DNA of 64,000 bases from Paraferrimonas sp. SM1919. Lineage in GTDB: Bacteria > Pseudomonadota > Gammaproteobacteria > Enterobacterales > Shewanellaceae. Shown here in pieces: positions 27,921 to 37,096 of the stretch. Position 1 is the first letter of the stretch; the number at the start of each line of letters is the position of its first letter. The stretch spans positions 1 to 64,000 of the forward strand of contig NZ_WINH01000001.1 of the NCBI RefSeq assembly GCF_010993985.1. Direction: 5' to 3'. A model generated the notes under the pieces. That model searched no databases and was not told the origin of the DNA. It saw nothing but the letters and a program-made list of their open reading frames with translations. Made by a program: the position numbers and the translations under genes.

Positions 27921-28175
27921 CTTGAGTTATAGGCCTCAAAACCTCAAAAGAAACGGTAACCTGGGATACTCCAAGTAATGCTAAGTTAGTTACTTAAGCT
28001 ATCAATAGGAGGAGAGAAAATGTCTCAGTCCTTGAGAACGTCAGCTTAATTATTAAGGTTTACACACTTAATATAGTGCAATATTTGCACATAGCATGAG
28101 ATAAAAGAAGCCATTATTTAACACAAAATAAACAATTGATTAATATTTGAGCTGTTTTTAACATAAATTAATACC

Positions 28176-28204
28176 TGTATCAGTCAAAAGTTTGACGCTG
28201 TCAA
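28176..28204 (-). promoter_or_regulatory. Candidate promoter of the system B operon
   Basis: On the minus strand TTGACA (28199-28204) is followed after 17 bp by GATACA (28176-28181); an alternative is TTGACT (28182-28187) with ATGTTA 17 bp later. Either gives a leader of roughly 250-280 nt that carries the ops element. Confidence 0.35.
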
Positions 28205-28205
28205 A
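28183..28205. promoter_or_regulatory. Operator-like array of three GTCAAA/TTTGAC half-sites
   Basis: GTCAAA-AG-TTTGAC-GCT-GTCAAA forms two overlapping palindromes, coinciding with the candidate -35 regions of the system B promoter. The arrangement suggests a repressor or activator site; the regulator is unknown. Confidence 0.4.
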
Positions 28206-28283
28206 TTTTTTACCATTTATCAATAAGTTACAAGTATAGTAAAAATAGCCACCGTTGGTTGATTTTTATTCAAGCGATCACCA

Positions 28284-28301
28284 TGTAAGACATGTCTTAC
28301 A
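28284..28301. promoter_or_regulatory. 18-bp perfect palindrome, possible operator
   Basis: TGTAAGACATGTCTTACA is identical to its own reverse complement. It lies in the divergent region, about 230 bp before glf and about 390 bp before the dehydratase gene. It resembles a dimeric-regulator operator (TetR- or GntR-sized) more than a terminator, since there is no T-tract and no loop. Confidence 0.5.
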
Positions 28302-28531
28302 GGATTTAAGGGATAATTGGAAAGTAAGCACCAACAATTTACTTTGGCCGCGGGTTGATTTTTCAAGTTTTTAACAAATAAATCCAGCATGGCACTTGGG
28401 TGTTTATTTTTTACCCTTTTTGAGGCTGAATCAGCCAATTATTCACTAACTTTGATTGTTTGCTTAAGCTATGGCTTGAGTTCAGGTAAACTGCACTCGT
28501 TTACAGTCACAGTTGGAAAATATTCATCATA

Positions 28532-29653
28532 ATGGCAAGGAAGTTTGATTATTTAATCGTAGGTAGTGGCTTTTTTGGTGCCGTGTGTGCCCGCCAATTA
28601 ACCGATGCCGGTAAGCGGGTGTTGGTCATCGAAAAACGCGACCACATTGGTGGCAATGCCTACACCAAAAACATTGATGGCATTCATGTTCACCAATACG
28701 GTGCCCATATTTTTCACACCAACGATCAAAGTGTTTGGCAATATGTGAATCGGTTTGCCCAGTTCAACCGTTTTACCAATTCCCCCTTGGCTAAGTATCA
28801 AGACAAACTTTATAACTTGCCGTTTAACATGAACACTTTTTACCAGTTATGGGGGGTGACCACCCCACAACAGGCCAAAGCAAAAATTGCCGAGCAACAG
28901 CAAGAACTCAGTGGTAAACAGCCCGAAAACCTAGAACAACAAGCCATATCACTGGTTGGCCGCGACATTTACCAATTGTTAATCAAAGGCTATACCGAAA
29001 AACAATGGGGTTGCAAAGCCACCGACCTGCCAGCGTTTATTATTCGCCGCTTGCCGGTGCGTTTTACCTATGACAACAACTATTTTTCTGATACTTATCA
29101 GGGCATTCCCATTGGTGGCTACACCCAGTTGTTTGCCAATTTACTTGAGGACATCGAGGTTCAGTTACAGGTTGATTATCTGCAGCACAAGGCGGACTAT
29201 GACAACATGGCTGAGCATGTGATTTACACCGGCCCTATTGATGCTTACTTTAATTATGAACTGGGCACTTTAGATTACCGTTCATTAAAATTTGATCATC
29301 AAATCTTAGCCATGGCCAATGCCCAAGGTAACGCAGTGATCAACCACACCGAAGCCAGTGTGCCCTACACTCGCACCATCGAACATAAGCACTTTGACCC
29401 GGTTGATACCCCACACACGGTGGTGACTTACGAATACCCAGCCAATTGGCAATTAGGCGATGAACCCTATTACCCGGTCAACAATGACAGCAATCAAGCC
29501 TTGTTTAAGCGTTACCGCAGCTTGGCTAAAAACCAGCCACAGGTGACCTTTGGTGGACGCTTGGCGGAGTATAAATATTACGACATGCACCAAGTGATCC
29601 GCTCGGCATTAAACACAGTGTCAAAGTTATTAGAAAATGGAATTGAACAATAA
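28532..29653 (+). CDS. glf: UDP-galactopyranose mutase
   Basis: FAD enzyme that converts UDP-Galp to UDP-Galf. 373 residues with the N-terminal FAD motif DYLIVGSGFFGAVCARQL, then EKRDHIGGNAYT and the substrate-binding KGYTEKQWG; the late VTFGGRLAEYKYYDMHQVI is diagnostic. It implies galactofuranose in one of the glycans. Its stop overlaps the next gene's start by one base (TAATG). Confidence 0.97.
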   Translation: MARKFDYLIVGSGFFGAVCARQLTDAGKRVLVIEKRDHIGGNAYTKNIDGIHVHQYGAHIFHTNDQSVWQYVNRFAQFNRFTNSPLAKYQDKLYNLPFNMNTFYQLWGVTTPQQAKAKIAEQQQELSGKQPENLEQQAISLVGRDIYQLLIKGYTEKQWGCKATDLPAFIIRRLPVRFTYDNNYFSDTYQGIPIGGYTQLFANLLEDIEVQLQVDYLQHKADYDNMAEHVIYTGPIDAYFNYELGTLDYRSLKFDHQILAMANAQGNAVINHTEASVPYTRTIEHKHFDPVDTPHTVVTYEYPANWQLGDEPYYPVNNDSNQALFKRYRSLAKNQPQVTFGGRLAEYKYYDMHQVIRSALNTVSKLLENGIEQ

Positions 29654-30465
29654 TGAAACCGAATAAAGCTTTTTTAATTATTGCCCGTGTGGGGGACAGC
29701 TCTTTACATGGTCAGTGGTTACAGGGGGCGAATCCGCTGTTTGATTTGTATTTAAGTTATTACGGTGACACCCAGCAACGCTACCAGCAAGATTGCCAAT
29801 TTTACGAACAACAAAAAGGGGGCAAATGGCCAATATTGGCTGAGATTATTGAGCGCGATTGGGACGTGATCAGCCAATACGATGCCGTGTGGTTACCCGA
29901 TGATGACTTAATGGCTGATGCCGCGACCATTAACCGCATGTTTAGTTTGTTTTATGGGTTAGGGCTGCAATTGGGGCAACCGGCATTAACCATGAATTCC
30001 TATTATTCCCACCCTAGCCTGCTGCAACGACCACAGTCATTGGTCCGCATGACTAACTTTGTTGAAGTGATGGCGCCGGTGTTTTCTGCTTCGGCGTTGG
30101 CCCAGCTTAAACACACGTTCAGCCAAAGCAAGTCCGGCTGGGGCTTAGACAACCTATGGCCGCATTTATTAAATAACCAGGGTATTGGTATTTTAGATGC
30201 CACCGCGGTGGTGCATACTCGCCCCGTTGGCGGCGAACTTTATAAAAACAACCCAGAACTTTCGCCCCAGCAGGACAAATACACGCTGCAGGCACTGTAC
30301 CCCCAGTTCAATATTAAACGCAGCCGCTTTATTAATAAGTTTAGAGTATTTAGCCAGGCCAAATTAGCCAGCACAAGTCACCAGTTAGTGGCCTTTGTTA
30401 AAGGTAAAATACAAAAAATCACGGCAATATCGAAGGCTAAGCGCCATATTAAATTTGGCCAATAA
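29653..30465 (+). CDS. DUF707 family putative glycosyltransferase
   Basis: 270 residues. It opens KAFLIIARVGDSSLHGQWL and carries YDAVWLPDDDLMAD (a DDD/DXD-like metal site about residue 85) and WGLDNLWPHLL, which I associate with DUF707. The DXD and the coupling to glf by a one-base overlap suggest a glycosyltransferase, perhaps a galactofuranosyltransferase; this is inference. The C-terminal 50 residues are basic. Confidence 0.7.
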   Translation: MKPNKAFLIIARVGDSSLHGQWLQGANPLFDLYLSYYGDTQQRYQQDCQFYEQQKGGKWPILAEIIERDWDVISQYDAVWLPDDDLMADAATINRMFSLFYGLGLQLGQPALTMNSYYSHPSLLQRPQSLVRMTNFVEVMAPVFSASALAQLKHTFSQSKSGWGLDNLWPHLLNNQGIGILDATAVVHTRPVGGELYKNNPELSPQQDKYTLQALYPQFNIKRSRFINKFRVFSQAKLASTSHQLVAFVKGKIQKITAISKAKRHIKFGQ

Positions 30466-30472
30466 TCATATC

Positions 30473-30491
30473 GCCCAAACCTGGTTTGGGC
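30473..30491 (+). terminator. Hairpin between the DUF707 gene and wzi
   Basis: GCCCAAAC-CTG-GTTTGGGC is a perfect 8-bp stem seven bases after the DUF707 stop. Downstream is TTAGGTTTAAAAA without a clean T-tract, so termination would be partial. Confidence 0.5.
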
Positions 30492-30498
30492 TTAGGTT

Positions 30499-30527
30499 TA
30501 AAAAGGCCGCTTGCCTTGGTCTATAAT
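30499..30527 (+). promoter_or_regulatory. Candidate wzi promoter
   Basis: A perfect TATAAT (30522-30527) lies about 30 bp before the wzi ATG; the -35 region (TAAAAA or GGTTTA) is poor. The preceding hairpin supports a separate transcription start for wzi. Confidence 0.4.
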
Positions 30528-30557
30528 TCACACTCTATTAATGGACTATTGTTTAAT

Positions 30558-31955
30558 ATGCGTATTGTTTTTTGGTCATTGTTAATTATGTTGTTGGGAA
30601 CGGGGGCCAGCCACAGTGCGTCCTTGTATTTACCCCTAAATAACCACCCCAGTTTAGAACATGACATTGATCGTTTGCTATCGATTACGTCTGCCCCTAG
30701 TTTTAAAAAACCCTATACCCTTGATTTGGTTAAGCGCTATTTGCCGCATATTAAAACTAGCCATCCACAACTGCATCGCCGCATCCGTCAACAATTGCAA
30801 AAGTTTAGCCATGAATTGGCGCTTACTAATGCCAATTTGCAATTGTCAAAAGGTTGGGGCCAACAAAATGTGTTTAATGCCCGTGGCCAGCGGGTGGCTG
30901 ATACCTTTGCTGGCCAAGTTAGCGGCCATGCGGTTATTAATGATTATTTAATTGCAGCCGTGGGCGCTAACTACACCACTAAAAACGGTGTTAACCCCAC
31001 CAATAGCTATTTATCCGTTGGGGGTGATTGGTTGCAAGTGGATATTGGCCTGCGGGAACGTTGGTTTTCTAGTTTTACTGATTCTGCCATGACCATGAGC
31101 ACCCATGCCCAGGTGTCGCCTTCGATGACTTTTAGTAACCCTGTGCCATTGGGGGATTGGCGCTGGCAATACGAAATCAGCTACAGCGAGTTAGAACAGG
31201 TCGATTGTATTAAACCAAAGGGCAAAGCCTGCATGCAAGGTCGGCCAGAGCTGTTAAATTTCACCTTGAATGCGATGCCCGTTGATTGGTGGCAAATTGG
31301 CTTTGCCCGCCATTTACAGTTTGGTGGTGATGGGGTTGATCGCAGCTGGAGCGAGGTTTTATTGGCACTGGTGTGTCCCGTTTGCGTGCAGTTAAACAAT
31401 AACGAAAACCCCTGGGGTAACCAGCTGATGGTGATCAGCAGCCAGTTTAATGTCAATGTGGGGCAACCCATGAGTGTGGCTTTTGAATATGGCGGTGAAG
31501 ACACCGCCGGTGATTCAAATTTTGATTTTGGCAACATTACCATGCGTGCCAGTGTGTTTTTACCTGTGTTCACAGATTCAAGCAGTTTAAAAGTGGAATG
31601 GTCCAGCTGGCAAACTGGCTGGTATAGGCATTGGATGTATCGAAATGGCTTTACCAACTTTGGCAATGTGATGGGCCACTGGGGGGGGGATGAACGCTAC
31701 AGCATTGGTGAATGGACCGGTGGTAGCAGTTTGTCCGTTATGTTTAAGCAACGCTTTAGTAACCACAGCCAATGGTTTAATACTGTGCGGATGTTGCAAA
31801 ACCAACAACAGTTTAATCAATACCACACAGGATTTGAACTGGACAGCAAATACGGCTTTGGCGGTGACTGGAACCACTTTTACTTAGGCATACATGCTGG
31901 CAAAAATGTATTTAACGAAGGTTATGGAAGGCTTTATGCGCAGTATATTTATTAA
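30558..31955 (+). CDS. wzi: Capsule assembly protein Wzi, outer-membrane beta-barrel
   Basis: About 465 residues from ATG 30558. Signal peptide MRIVFWSLLIMLLGTGASHS-A precedes SLYLPLNNHPSLEHDIDRLLSI and many amphipathic beta strands, ending with an aromatic-rich strand (YAQYIY). Wzi is an 18-strand barrel that binds capsule at the cell surface. The upstream in-frame extension to 30486 precedes the signal sequence and is not used. The 3' end overlaps the next gene by 20 bases. Confidence 0.9.
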   Translation: MRIVFWSLLIMLLGTGASHSASLYLPLNNHPSLEHDIDRLLSITSAPSFKKPYTLDLVKRYLPHIKTSHPQLHRRIRQQLQKFSHELALTNANLQLSKGWGQQNVFNARGQRVADTFAGQVSGHAVINDYLIAAVGANYTTKNGVNPTNSYLSVGGDWLQVDIGLRERWFSSFTDSAMTMSTHAQVSPSMTFSNPVPLGDWRWQYEISYSELEQVDCIKPKGKACMQGRPELLNFTLNAMPVDWWQIGFARHLQFGGDGVDRSWSEVLLALVCPVCVQLNNNENPWGNQLMVISSQFNVNVGQPMSVAFEYGGEDTAGDSNFDFGNITMRASVFLPVFTDSSSLKVEWSSWQTGWYRHWMYRNGFTNFGNVMGHWGGDERYSIGEWTGGSSLSVMFKQRFSNHSQWFNTVRMLQNQQQFNQYHTGFELDSKYGFGGDWNHFYLGIHAGKNVFNEGYGRLYAQYIY

Positions 31956-32547
31956 ATTAATTGGCCTGGGGTTATGGGCCAATGGTGGCATGTTCACCCC
32001 CAGCTATGCCGAACCCTTAGCATTTAAAGACATTAATTTTAAGTCAGAGGTAAGTTTTGGTATGGGTTACCAAAGGGCAAGGCGTGGCTTGCTGGAAAAG
32101 GGCCGCTACAGCCCTGAAGAATTAGCCCTACTAAAAGCCCGCCCCGACGACAACATGCTGACCAGCACCGTTGAGTATGCCGTAAGGGCCGATGTGTCAA
32201 ACACCATGCAACTTGGCTTTGCGGTGGGGTTTTTAGGTGACATTAGCCATTTTAAAAGTAATAACAGCTATTTTTTGGTTAAGGCGGTGGATTTTAAATA
32301 TCAAATCAACCCAAACTGGTATGTTGGCCTGTACACTGGCGCCGCCATGGGTAACCACTATGCCCCTGCTTTTGGGTTTTTAACTGGGGTAAATGTGGGT
32401 TACCAGATTAACCACCACTGGGGGTTGAACCTTGATATTCGACCTGACCATTCGCTAGACGCCGACGACAATTCGCCCAAACCCTATGGTGAGTCCAACA
32501 TTCGCAGTTATAACTCGGCCACATTGAAAATGACCTATCAGTTTTAA
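31936..32547 (+). CDS. Small outer-membrane beta-barrel protein
   Basis: 203 residues from ATG 31936, supported by GGAAGG four bases upstream. Signal peptide MRSIFIKLIGLGLWANGG through TPSYA is followed by alternating strands and a C-terminal TLKMTYQF with terminal Phe, as in BamA-dependent barrels. The length suits an 8-strand barrel. It overlaps the wzi end, so it is probably co-translated and may be a partner of Wzi. I do not recognise a named family. Confidence 0.75.
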   Translation: MRSIFIKLIGLGLWANGGMFTPSYAEPLAFKDINFKSEVSFGMGYQRARRGLLEKGRYSPEELALLKARPDDNMLTSTVEYAVRADVSNTMQLGFAVGFLGDISHFKSNNSYFLVKAVDFKYQINPNWYVGLYTGAAMGNHYAPAFGFLTGVNVGYQINHHWGLNLDIRPDHSLDADDNSPKPYGESNIRSYNSATLKMTYQF

Positions 32548-32577
32548 GTTCTAAGGAATAAATGCTACGTTGGTTAA

Positions 32578-32612
32578 AACATTGTACGGCCACCCTGTGG
32601 CCGTACAATGTT
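32578..32612. terminator. Strong bidirectional hairpin between convergent genes
   Basis: Perfect 16-bp arms (AACATTGTACGGCCAC and its complement) enclose only a CCT loop. It lies between the plus-strand barrel gene (stop 32547) and galE (minus, stop 32668). It lacks a T-tract, but its stability and convergent position suggest transcription termination or 3'-end protection for both. Confidence 0.65.
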
Positions 32613-32667
32613 AGCGCTTAGTTTTAGTGCTTGATTTACTGAGCACTTTGTCATTGGTGCTTAGCGT

Positions 32668-33687
32668 TTACAGCTCAGAAAAGCCGTTAGGGTTTTGACT
32701 TTGCCACTTCCACGAACTGGATACCATGTCGGCTAGCCCTAGTTTAGTTTGCCAACCTAACACTTGTTTGGCCTTTTCTGGGCAGGCATAAAATTCCGCT
32801 AAATCACCATCGCGGCGTGGCGCAATTTCGTATGGTATGGTTTTACCTGACGCTTTTTCAAAGGCATGCACCAATTCAAGCACACTGATGCCCTTACCAG
32901 CCCCAAGGTTAACCTGTAATAAACCAGGGGCACTGTCTAGGTGCTTAAGGGCGGCTAAATGACCTTGGGCTAAGTCAACCACATGAATGTAATCACGCAC
33001 ACCGGTACCATCGATAGTTGGGTAGTCACCGCCAAAAATGGCTAACTTATCGCGCTTACCCACTGCCACTTGGGTAACAAATGGCATTAGGTTGTTAGGG
33101 ATCCCATTGGGGTTTTCACCAATTTTACCTGATTCATGGGCACCCACTGGGTTAAAGTAACGCAAGCAGGCAATGTTCCAGCTGTTGTCTGACTGGTATA
33201 GGTCTTGTAAAACCCGTTCAACCATGATTTTAGATTGGCCATATGGGCTGGTTGCGCTGGCAATGGGTAAGCTTTCAACATAGGGCAATACACCAGGATC
33301 GCCATACACTGTAGCCGATGAACTAAACACTAGGTTTTTACAGCCGTGCTTGGCCATCACTTCACACAACACCACTGAACCGGTGACATTGTTATGGTAA
33401 TAGCGAAGGGGTTGTGCCACTGACTCGCCCACCGCTTTTAGCCCTGCAAAGTGGATCACCGCGTCAATTTGATGAGTATTAAAAATGTTGTCTAGTAATT
33501 CGGCATCCAGAATGTCGCCTTGGTAAAAGGTCACTTCTTTAGCGGTAATTTCAGACACGCGTTCTAGGGCGATTTCAGAACTGTTACTTAAGTTATCAAT
33601 CACAATAACTTGTTGGCCGCTTTCCAGTAGCTCGACTACCGTGTGACTGCCGATATAACCGGCACCACCAGTCACTAAAATAGACAT
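32668..33687 (-). CDS. galE: UDP-glucose 4-epimerase
   Basis: Interconverts UDP-Glc and UDP-Gal. 339 residues from ATG 33687 ([17 protein letters not shown]), supported by AAGGA five bases upstream; an extension to 33702 is unlikely. The SDR catalytic site is SSSATVYGD with YGQSK. It would feed UDP-Gal to Glf and to galactosyltransferases of both loci. It is monocistronic. Confidence 0.97.
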   Translation of the reverse strand: MSILVTGGAGYIGSHTVVELLESGQQVIVIDNLSNSSEIALERVSEITAKEVTFYQGDILDAELLDNIFNTHQIDAVIHFAGLKAVGESVAQPLRYYHNNVTGSVVLCEVMAKHGCKNLVFSSSATVYGDPGVLPYVESLPIASATSPYGQSKIMVERVLQDLYQSDNSWNIACLRYFNPVGAHESGKIGENPNGIPNNLMPFVTQVAVGKRDKLAIFGGDYPTIDGTGVRDYIHVVDLAQGHLAALKHLDSAPGLLQVNLGAGKGISVLELVHAFEKASGKTIPYEIAPRRDGDLAEFYACPEKAKQVLGWQTKLGLADMVSSSWKWQSQNPNGFSEL

Positions 33688-33830
33688 ATAAAATCCTTTC
33701 AATATTACTTATAAACTTGATGACAATAGCGCCATGATAATTTGTGCGGCTAAAAATCACTAAGGTCTGATTATTTAACCTTACCGCCTTGAATGCAAGC
33801 AACATTACCCACGATAAAAAAAACATCATA

Positions 33831-33866
33831 AAAAAAGCCCCAGCAACCGTTAAGCGGCTAGGGCTT
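33831..33866 (-). terminator. Rho-independent terminator after glmM
   Basis: AAGCCCCAGC pairs with GCTAGGGCTT (one mismatch) around a 12-nt loop; on the minus strand the stem runs into GGGCTTTTTT. Confidence 0.8.
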
Positions 33867-33885
33867 GATAATTTATGGCACTTGC

Positions 33886-35280
33886 TTATGGGGTTGCTGG
33901 CTTAGTTTGGGCCGCATTTATGCCCTCGACCGCATCGGCAATCATGCGTGCTTGGGTTTGTGCGGTGGCTTCGTCTTGGGCTTCTACCATCACGCGAATT
34001 AATGGCTCGGTGCCCGATTTACGCAGTAACACCCGGCCAGTGCTGCCCATAATACTTTCGGCCAATTTTACGGCATCTTGTACGCCGTTTGAGGCCACAA
34101 TGTCATCGGCATTGCCACGAGGGTCATTTTTGTCAAACCTGACGTTAATCAGCGTTTGCGGGTACTTTTTCATGTCTGATGCCATTTGCTGCAAGGTTTT
34201 ACCTGCACGCACCATGGCTTTTAATACTTGCAATGACGCCACAATGCCATCACCGGTGCTGGCATAATTCAGCGCAAGAATATGCCCCGAGCCTTCACCA
34301 CCTAAGCACCAGTTATTGTTTTTTAAGGCTTCAACCACATAACGGTCACCCACTTTGGTGCGTTCAAAGGGAATGTTTAATTCTTTAAGGGCAAGCTCTA
34401 ACCCAAGATTAGCCATTAATGTGCCCGCTACGCCACCATTTAATTGACCACGGCCTTGTAGGGCTTTCGCCAAAATATACAGAATTTGATCGCCATCAAC
34501 CACGTTACCTTGATGATCCACCATCATGACACGGTCGGCATCGCCGTCTAGGGCTATACCCAAGTCGGCACGTTTGGCCAACACTTCTTTTTGCAGGCTA
34601 GCCATTGAGGTGGCACCACAGTTGGTATTAATGTTACGGCCATCGGGTTGGTCGTGAATGCTAATAACCTCAGCCCCAAGTTCTTTATACACCCGCTTGG
34701 CAATGTGGTAGGCGGCACCATTGGCACTGTCGACCACGATGCGCAAGCCCTTAAGGCTTAATTGCTGGTTAAAGGTGCCTTTACAGAACTCAATATAACG
34801 CCCTGGCGCATCGTCAAAACGTTTGGCCTTACCCAGCTTTTCAGAAGGCTCGCAAGTCATTTCACCATGGTCAACCGCACGCACTAACAGTGCTTCAAGC
34901 TCTAGCTCTTGTTCATCGGTTAGTTTGGTGCCGTCACCACTGAAAAACTTAATGCCGTTATCGTAATAAGGGTTGTGTGACGCTGAAATCACCACCCCAG
35001 CATCGGCACGGAAGGTACTGGTGAGGTAAGCCACTGCCGGGGTTGGCATAGGCCCAACCAATAATACGTTGACGCCTGCGGCGGCAAAGCCGGCTTCCAT
35101 TGCAGATTCCAGCATATAGCCAGAAATGCGAGTATCTTTACCAATTAACACCGACTTGCGGCCTTCTTTTGACATGACTTTACCGGCGGCCCAGGCCAGT
35201 TTCATGGCAAAATCAGGGGTAATGGGAAATGTGCCAACTTTACCGCGGACACCATCGGTACCAAAATATTTACGAGACAT
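33886..35280 (-). CDS. glmM: Phosphoglucosamine mutase
   Basis: Converts GlcN-6-P to GlcN-1-P for UDP-GlcNAc. 464 residues from ATG 35280 ([16 protein letters not shown]) with GAAGGA five bases upstream; an ATG two codons earlier is too close to that site. The active-site phosphoserine loop [19 protein letters not shown], the metal loop DGDADR and the C-terminal [12 protein letters not shown] are intact. In many gammaproteobacteria glmM follows folP; here it stands alone within the polysaccharide region. Confidence 0.97.
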   Translation of the reverse strand: MSRKYFGTDGVRGKVGTFPITPDFAMKLAWAAGKVMSKEGRKSVLIGKDTRISGYMLESAMEAGFAAAGVNVLLVGPMPTPAVAYLTSTFRADAGVVISASHNPYYDNGIKFFSGDGTKLTDEQELELEALLVRAVDHGEMTCEPSEKLGKAKRFDDAPGRYIEFCKGTFNQQLSLKGLRIVVDSANGAAYHIAKRVYKELGAEVISIHDQPDGRNINTNCGATSMASLQKEVLAKRADLGIALDGDADRVMMVDHQGNVVDGDQILYILAKALQGRGQLNGGVAGTLMANLGLELALKELNIPFERTKVGDRYVVEALKNNNWCLGGEGSGHILALNYASTGDGIVASLQVLKAMVRAGKTLQQMASDMKKYPQTLINVRFDKNDPRGNADDIVASNGVQDAVKLAESIMGSTGRVLLRKSGTEPLIRVMVEAQDEATAQTQARMIADAVEGINAAQTKPATP

Positions 35281-35563
35281 ACTCATCCTTCAATGCACTC
35301 ATATTGGCCGATATTAACAGCATAAAAAACCAAGTCATTCACTTAATTAAGGTAGGTAATATCGGCAGGATGGCTTATTAAACACTTAACGGCTAATGCC
35401 TGCAAGGAACAATGGTGAATTATTAAAAATCCCCATGTTAATGGTGAGTTGGTTTTAACTGTGCCGCCATTAATAATGAACAATATTTACCAATCACCGT
35501 TAATCATTTTGCCATCTGTTATAATATGGGCTTTATAAGTACTTACTATAAAGGTAACGCCTG
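35281..35563. promoter_or_regulatory. Divergent promoter region, glmM and ClpP-like lipoprotein
   Basis: About 280 bp. A perfect TATAAT at 35520-35525 lies about 40 bp before the lipoprotein ATG on the plus strand, with no good -35 element. AAGG precedes that ATG by nine bases. I did not find a clear glmM promoter. Confidence 0.4.
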
Positions 35564-37015
35564 ATGCGGTTACGGGTCATCACTTTTTTACTATTACCAC
35601 TGTTATTGCTTGGGTGCGCAAGCACTAACACCGTTACCAATAAAACGTTGAATTCTACGCCCCTTGCCAACGGTCAGGCTGAAACGCCGCAAACACGTAA
35701 GTTTCATCGCATTCTGGGTACTGAAAACAGAGGCTGGTACTACTATGGTGATGACATTGCCATTATTGAAGATGTAAACGTAGATGGTTTACAGGTACGC
35801 CTGATCAAACATAAAAACAGCCAATGCCAAAGTGGCTTTTCTTACTTTATGGAGCTAAACGGCCCGATCAGCAATGATAGTACTTTTGTTATTGAGCAAT
35901 TAATAACGCGTATTCCCGAACCGTGTATTGATAAAACCACCAACAACCGGGTCGTGCCTACGGTTTATATGAATTCGGCAGGTGGCCGGTTATTTGAAGG
36001 CTATCAATTAGGGTTGATATTTAGAAAACATTCCATCAAAACCGTTGTTGGCTATTCCCAAGAATGCGCATCATCATGCGCTATTGCATTTTTAGGTGGT
36101 CAATACCGTGAAGTACAAGAGGGTGGCAGGCTAATGTTCCACACCCCTTACCTTGAACGCCAATCTGGCTTAGATTGCATCGATCCAGAAGGTGAATTAA
36201 GCCAGTTATTGCTTAATTACTATCGCGCCATGATGAAAAAGGACGATGCCGATAGATTGTTTGTCAGAACATTTAAATATTGCAGTAGCGAACAAGGGTG
36301 GCAAGTTAACCACAGTGCGGCAGATATTTTTGGGGTCGCCACCAATGAGTTCATTGCCAGTGACAGTCAATACTTGCTTAGTACCTCTAATGAAATAGCC
36401 CTTATCGACAAACAGTATGGTTTACTTTGGTACCAAACAATATTAGACAATGGCTATTTTCAGAACCTAAGCAAACAAGATAAAGTCTCGTTCTGGCTGG
36501 GTTACTTAACCATAAAACATCAACTTGTCGGCCTTAGTAATAGCCCAGTACCTGAAATTGACTATGGTTTCCAATTGGTTGTCGAACTTTATATGCAACA
36601 AAAAGATTTCGAAACCGCTGAATTACTGCTTGATAACATTTTGTTGTCGTACGACCAAGCTGAAACCCATTACCTAAAAGGGTTGATGCTACTGAGCCAA
36701 GAAAACCCAGCCTATTCTGAAGAAAAAGGAATGCAGTTGCTCACAAAAGCTGCCAAAGGTGGCTCACACAATGCAGGGGCTTATCTGGGTTATCAGTATA
36801 TTGGTGAACAAAATTATTTAAAGGCTTACTCGTATTTAAAACCCGCAAGTGATGCTGGCAATTTAACGGCAACCGCTAACCTTGCATTCATGTATGAAAA
36901 TGGTTTTCATGTCGCGAAAGATAGAAAACAAGCGATCAAGCTTTATCGCCAGGCAGCCCAAGAAGTAAGCTGGGCTAAAGAGCAGTTAATAAGACTAAAC
37001 ATTGCTATTAAATAG
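35564..37015 (+). CDS. Lipoprotein with ClpP/crotonase-like domain and Sel1-like repeats
   Basis: 483 residues. Lipoprotein signal with lipobox LLLGC (Cys18). Residues about 60-260 form a periplasmic ClpP-fold-like domain of the COG3904 type: VYMNSAGGRLFEGYQLGLIF, then GYSQECASSCAIAFLGG with a possible nucleophilic Ser (in CASSC), and MFHTP. The C-terminal third contains Sel1/TPR-like repeats (GMQLLTKAAKGGSHNAGAYLG, AYSYLKPASDAGNLTATANLAFMYENG). Serine-protease activity is plausible but unproven. It is on the opposite strand to its neighbours glmM and galU, with no obvious tie to glycan synthesis. Confidence 0.8.
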   Translation: MRLRVITFLLLPLLLLGCASTNTVTNKTLNSTPLANGQAETPQTRKFHRILGTENRGWYYYGDDIAIIEDVNVDGLQVRLIKHKNSQCQSGFSYFMELNGPISNDSTFVIEQLITRIPEPCIDKTTNNRVVPTVYMNSAGGRLFEGYQLGLIFRKHSIKTVVGYSQECASSCAIAFLGGQYREVQEGGRLMFHTPYLERQSGLDCIDPEGELSQLLLNYYRAMMKKDDADRLFVRTFKYCSSEQGWQVNHSAADIFGVATNEFIASDSQYLLSTSNEIALIDKQYGLLWYQTILDNGYFQNLSKQDKVSFWLGYLTIKHQLVGLSNSPVPEIDYGFQLVVELYMQQKDFETAELLLDNILLSYDQAETHYLKGLMLLSQENPAYSEEKGMQLLTKAAKGGSHNAGAYLGYQYIGEQNYLKAYSYLKPASDAGNLTATANLAFMYENGFHVAKDRKQAIKLYRQAAQEVSWAKEQLIRLNIAIK

Positions 37016-37041
37016 TTTTAGTCCACTGCCCCTAAACAAAA

Positions 37042-37073
37042 AAGCCCCATATTGAATATTCAATATGGGGCTT
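37042..37073 (-). terminator. Perfect 32-nt palindromic terminator after galU
   Basis: AAGCCCCATATTGAAT is immediately followed by its exact reverse complement. The minus-strand side continues into TTTTTTGTTT, so it ends galU. It also lies 27 bp after the convergent lipoprotein gene and may serve it as well. Confidence 0.8.
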
Positions 37074-37096
37074 AAATAGGGCAGCAGTAATCGCGG

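Larger units (their letters stand above)
27894..28531. other. Divergent regulatory region between system B and the glf operon
   Basis: About 640 bp without a credible gene. It contains the JUMPstart/ops element, a three-half-site GTCAAA array overlapping a candidate promoter, and an 18-bp perfect palindrome. It should carry the promoters of both the 22-kb minus-strand operon and the plus-strand glf gene. Confidence 0.7.

Noticed and set aside
28220..28438. Minus-strand 72-residue frame in the divergent regulatory region
   Set aside because: It crosses the 18-bp palindrome, has no good ribosome-binding site and reads as random sequence.
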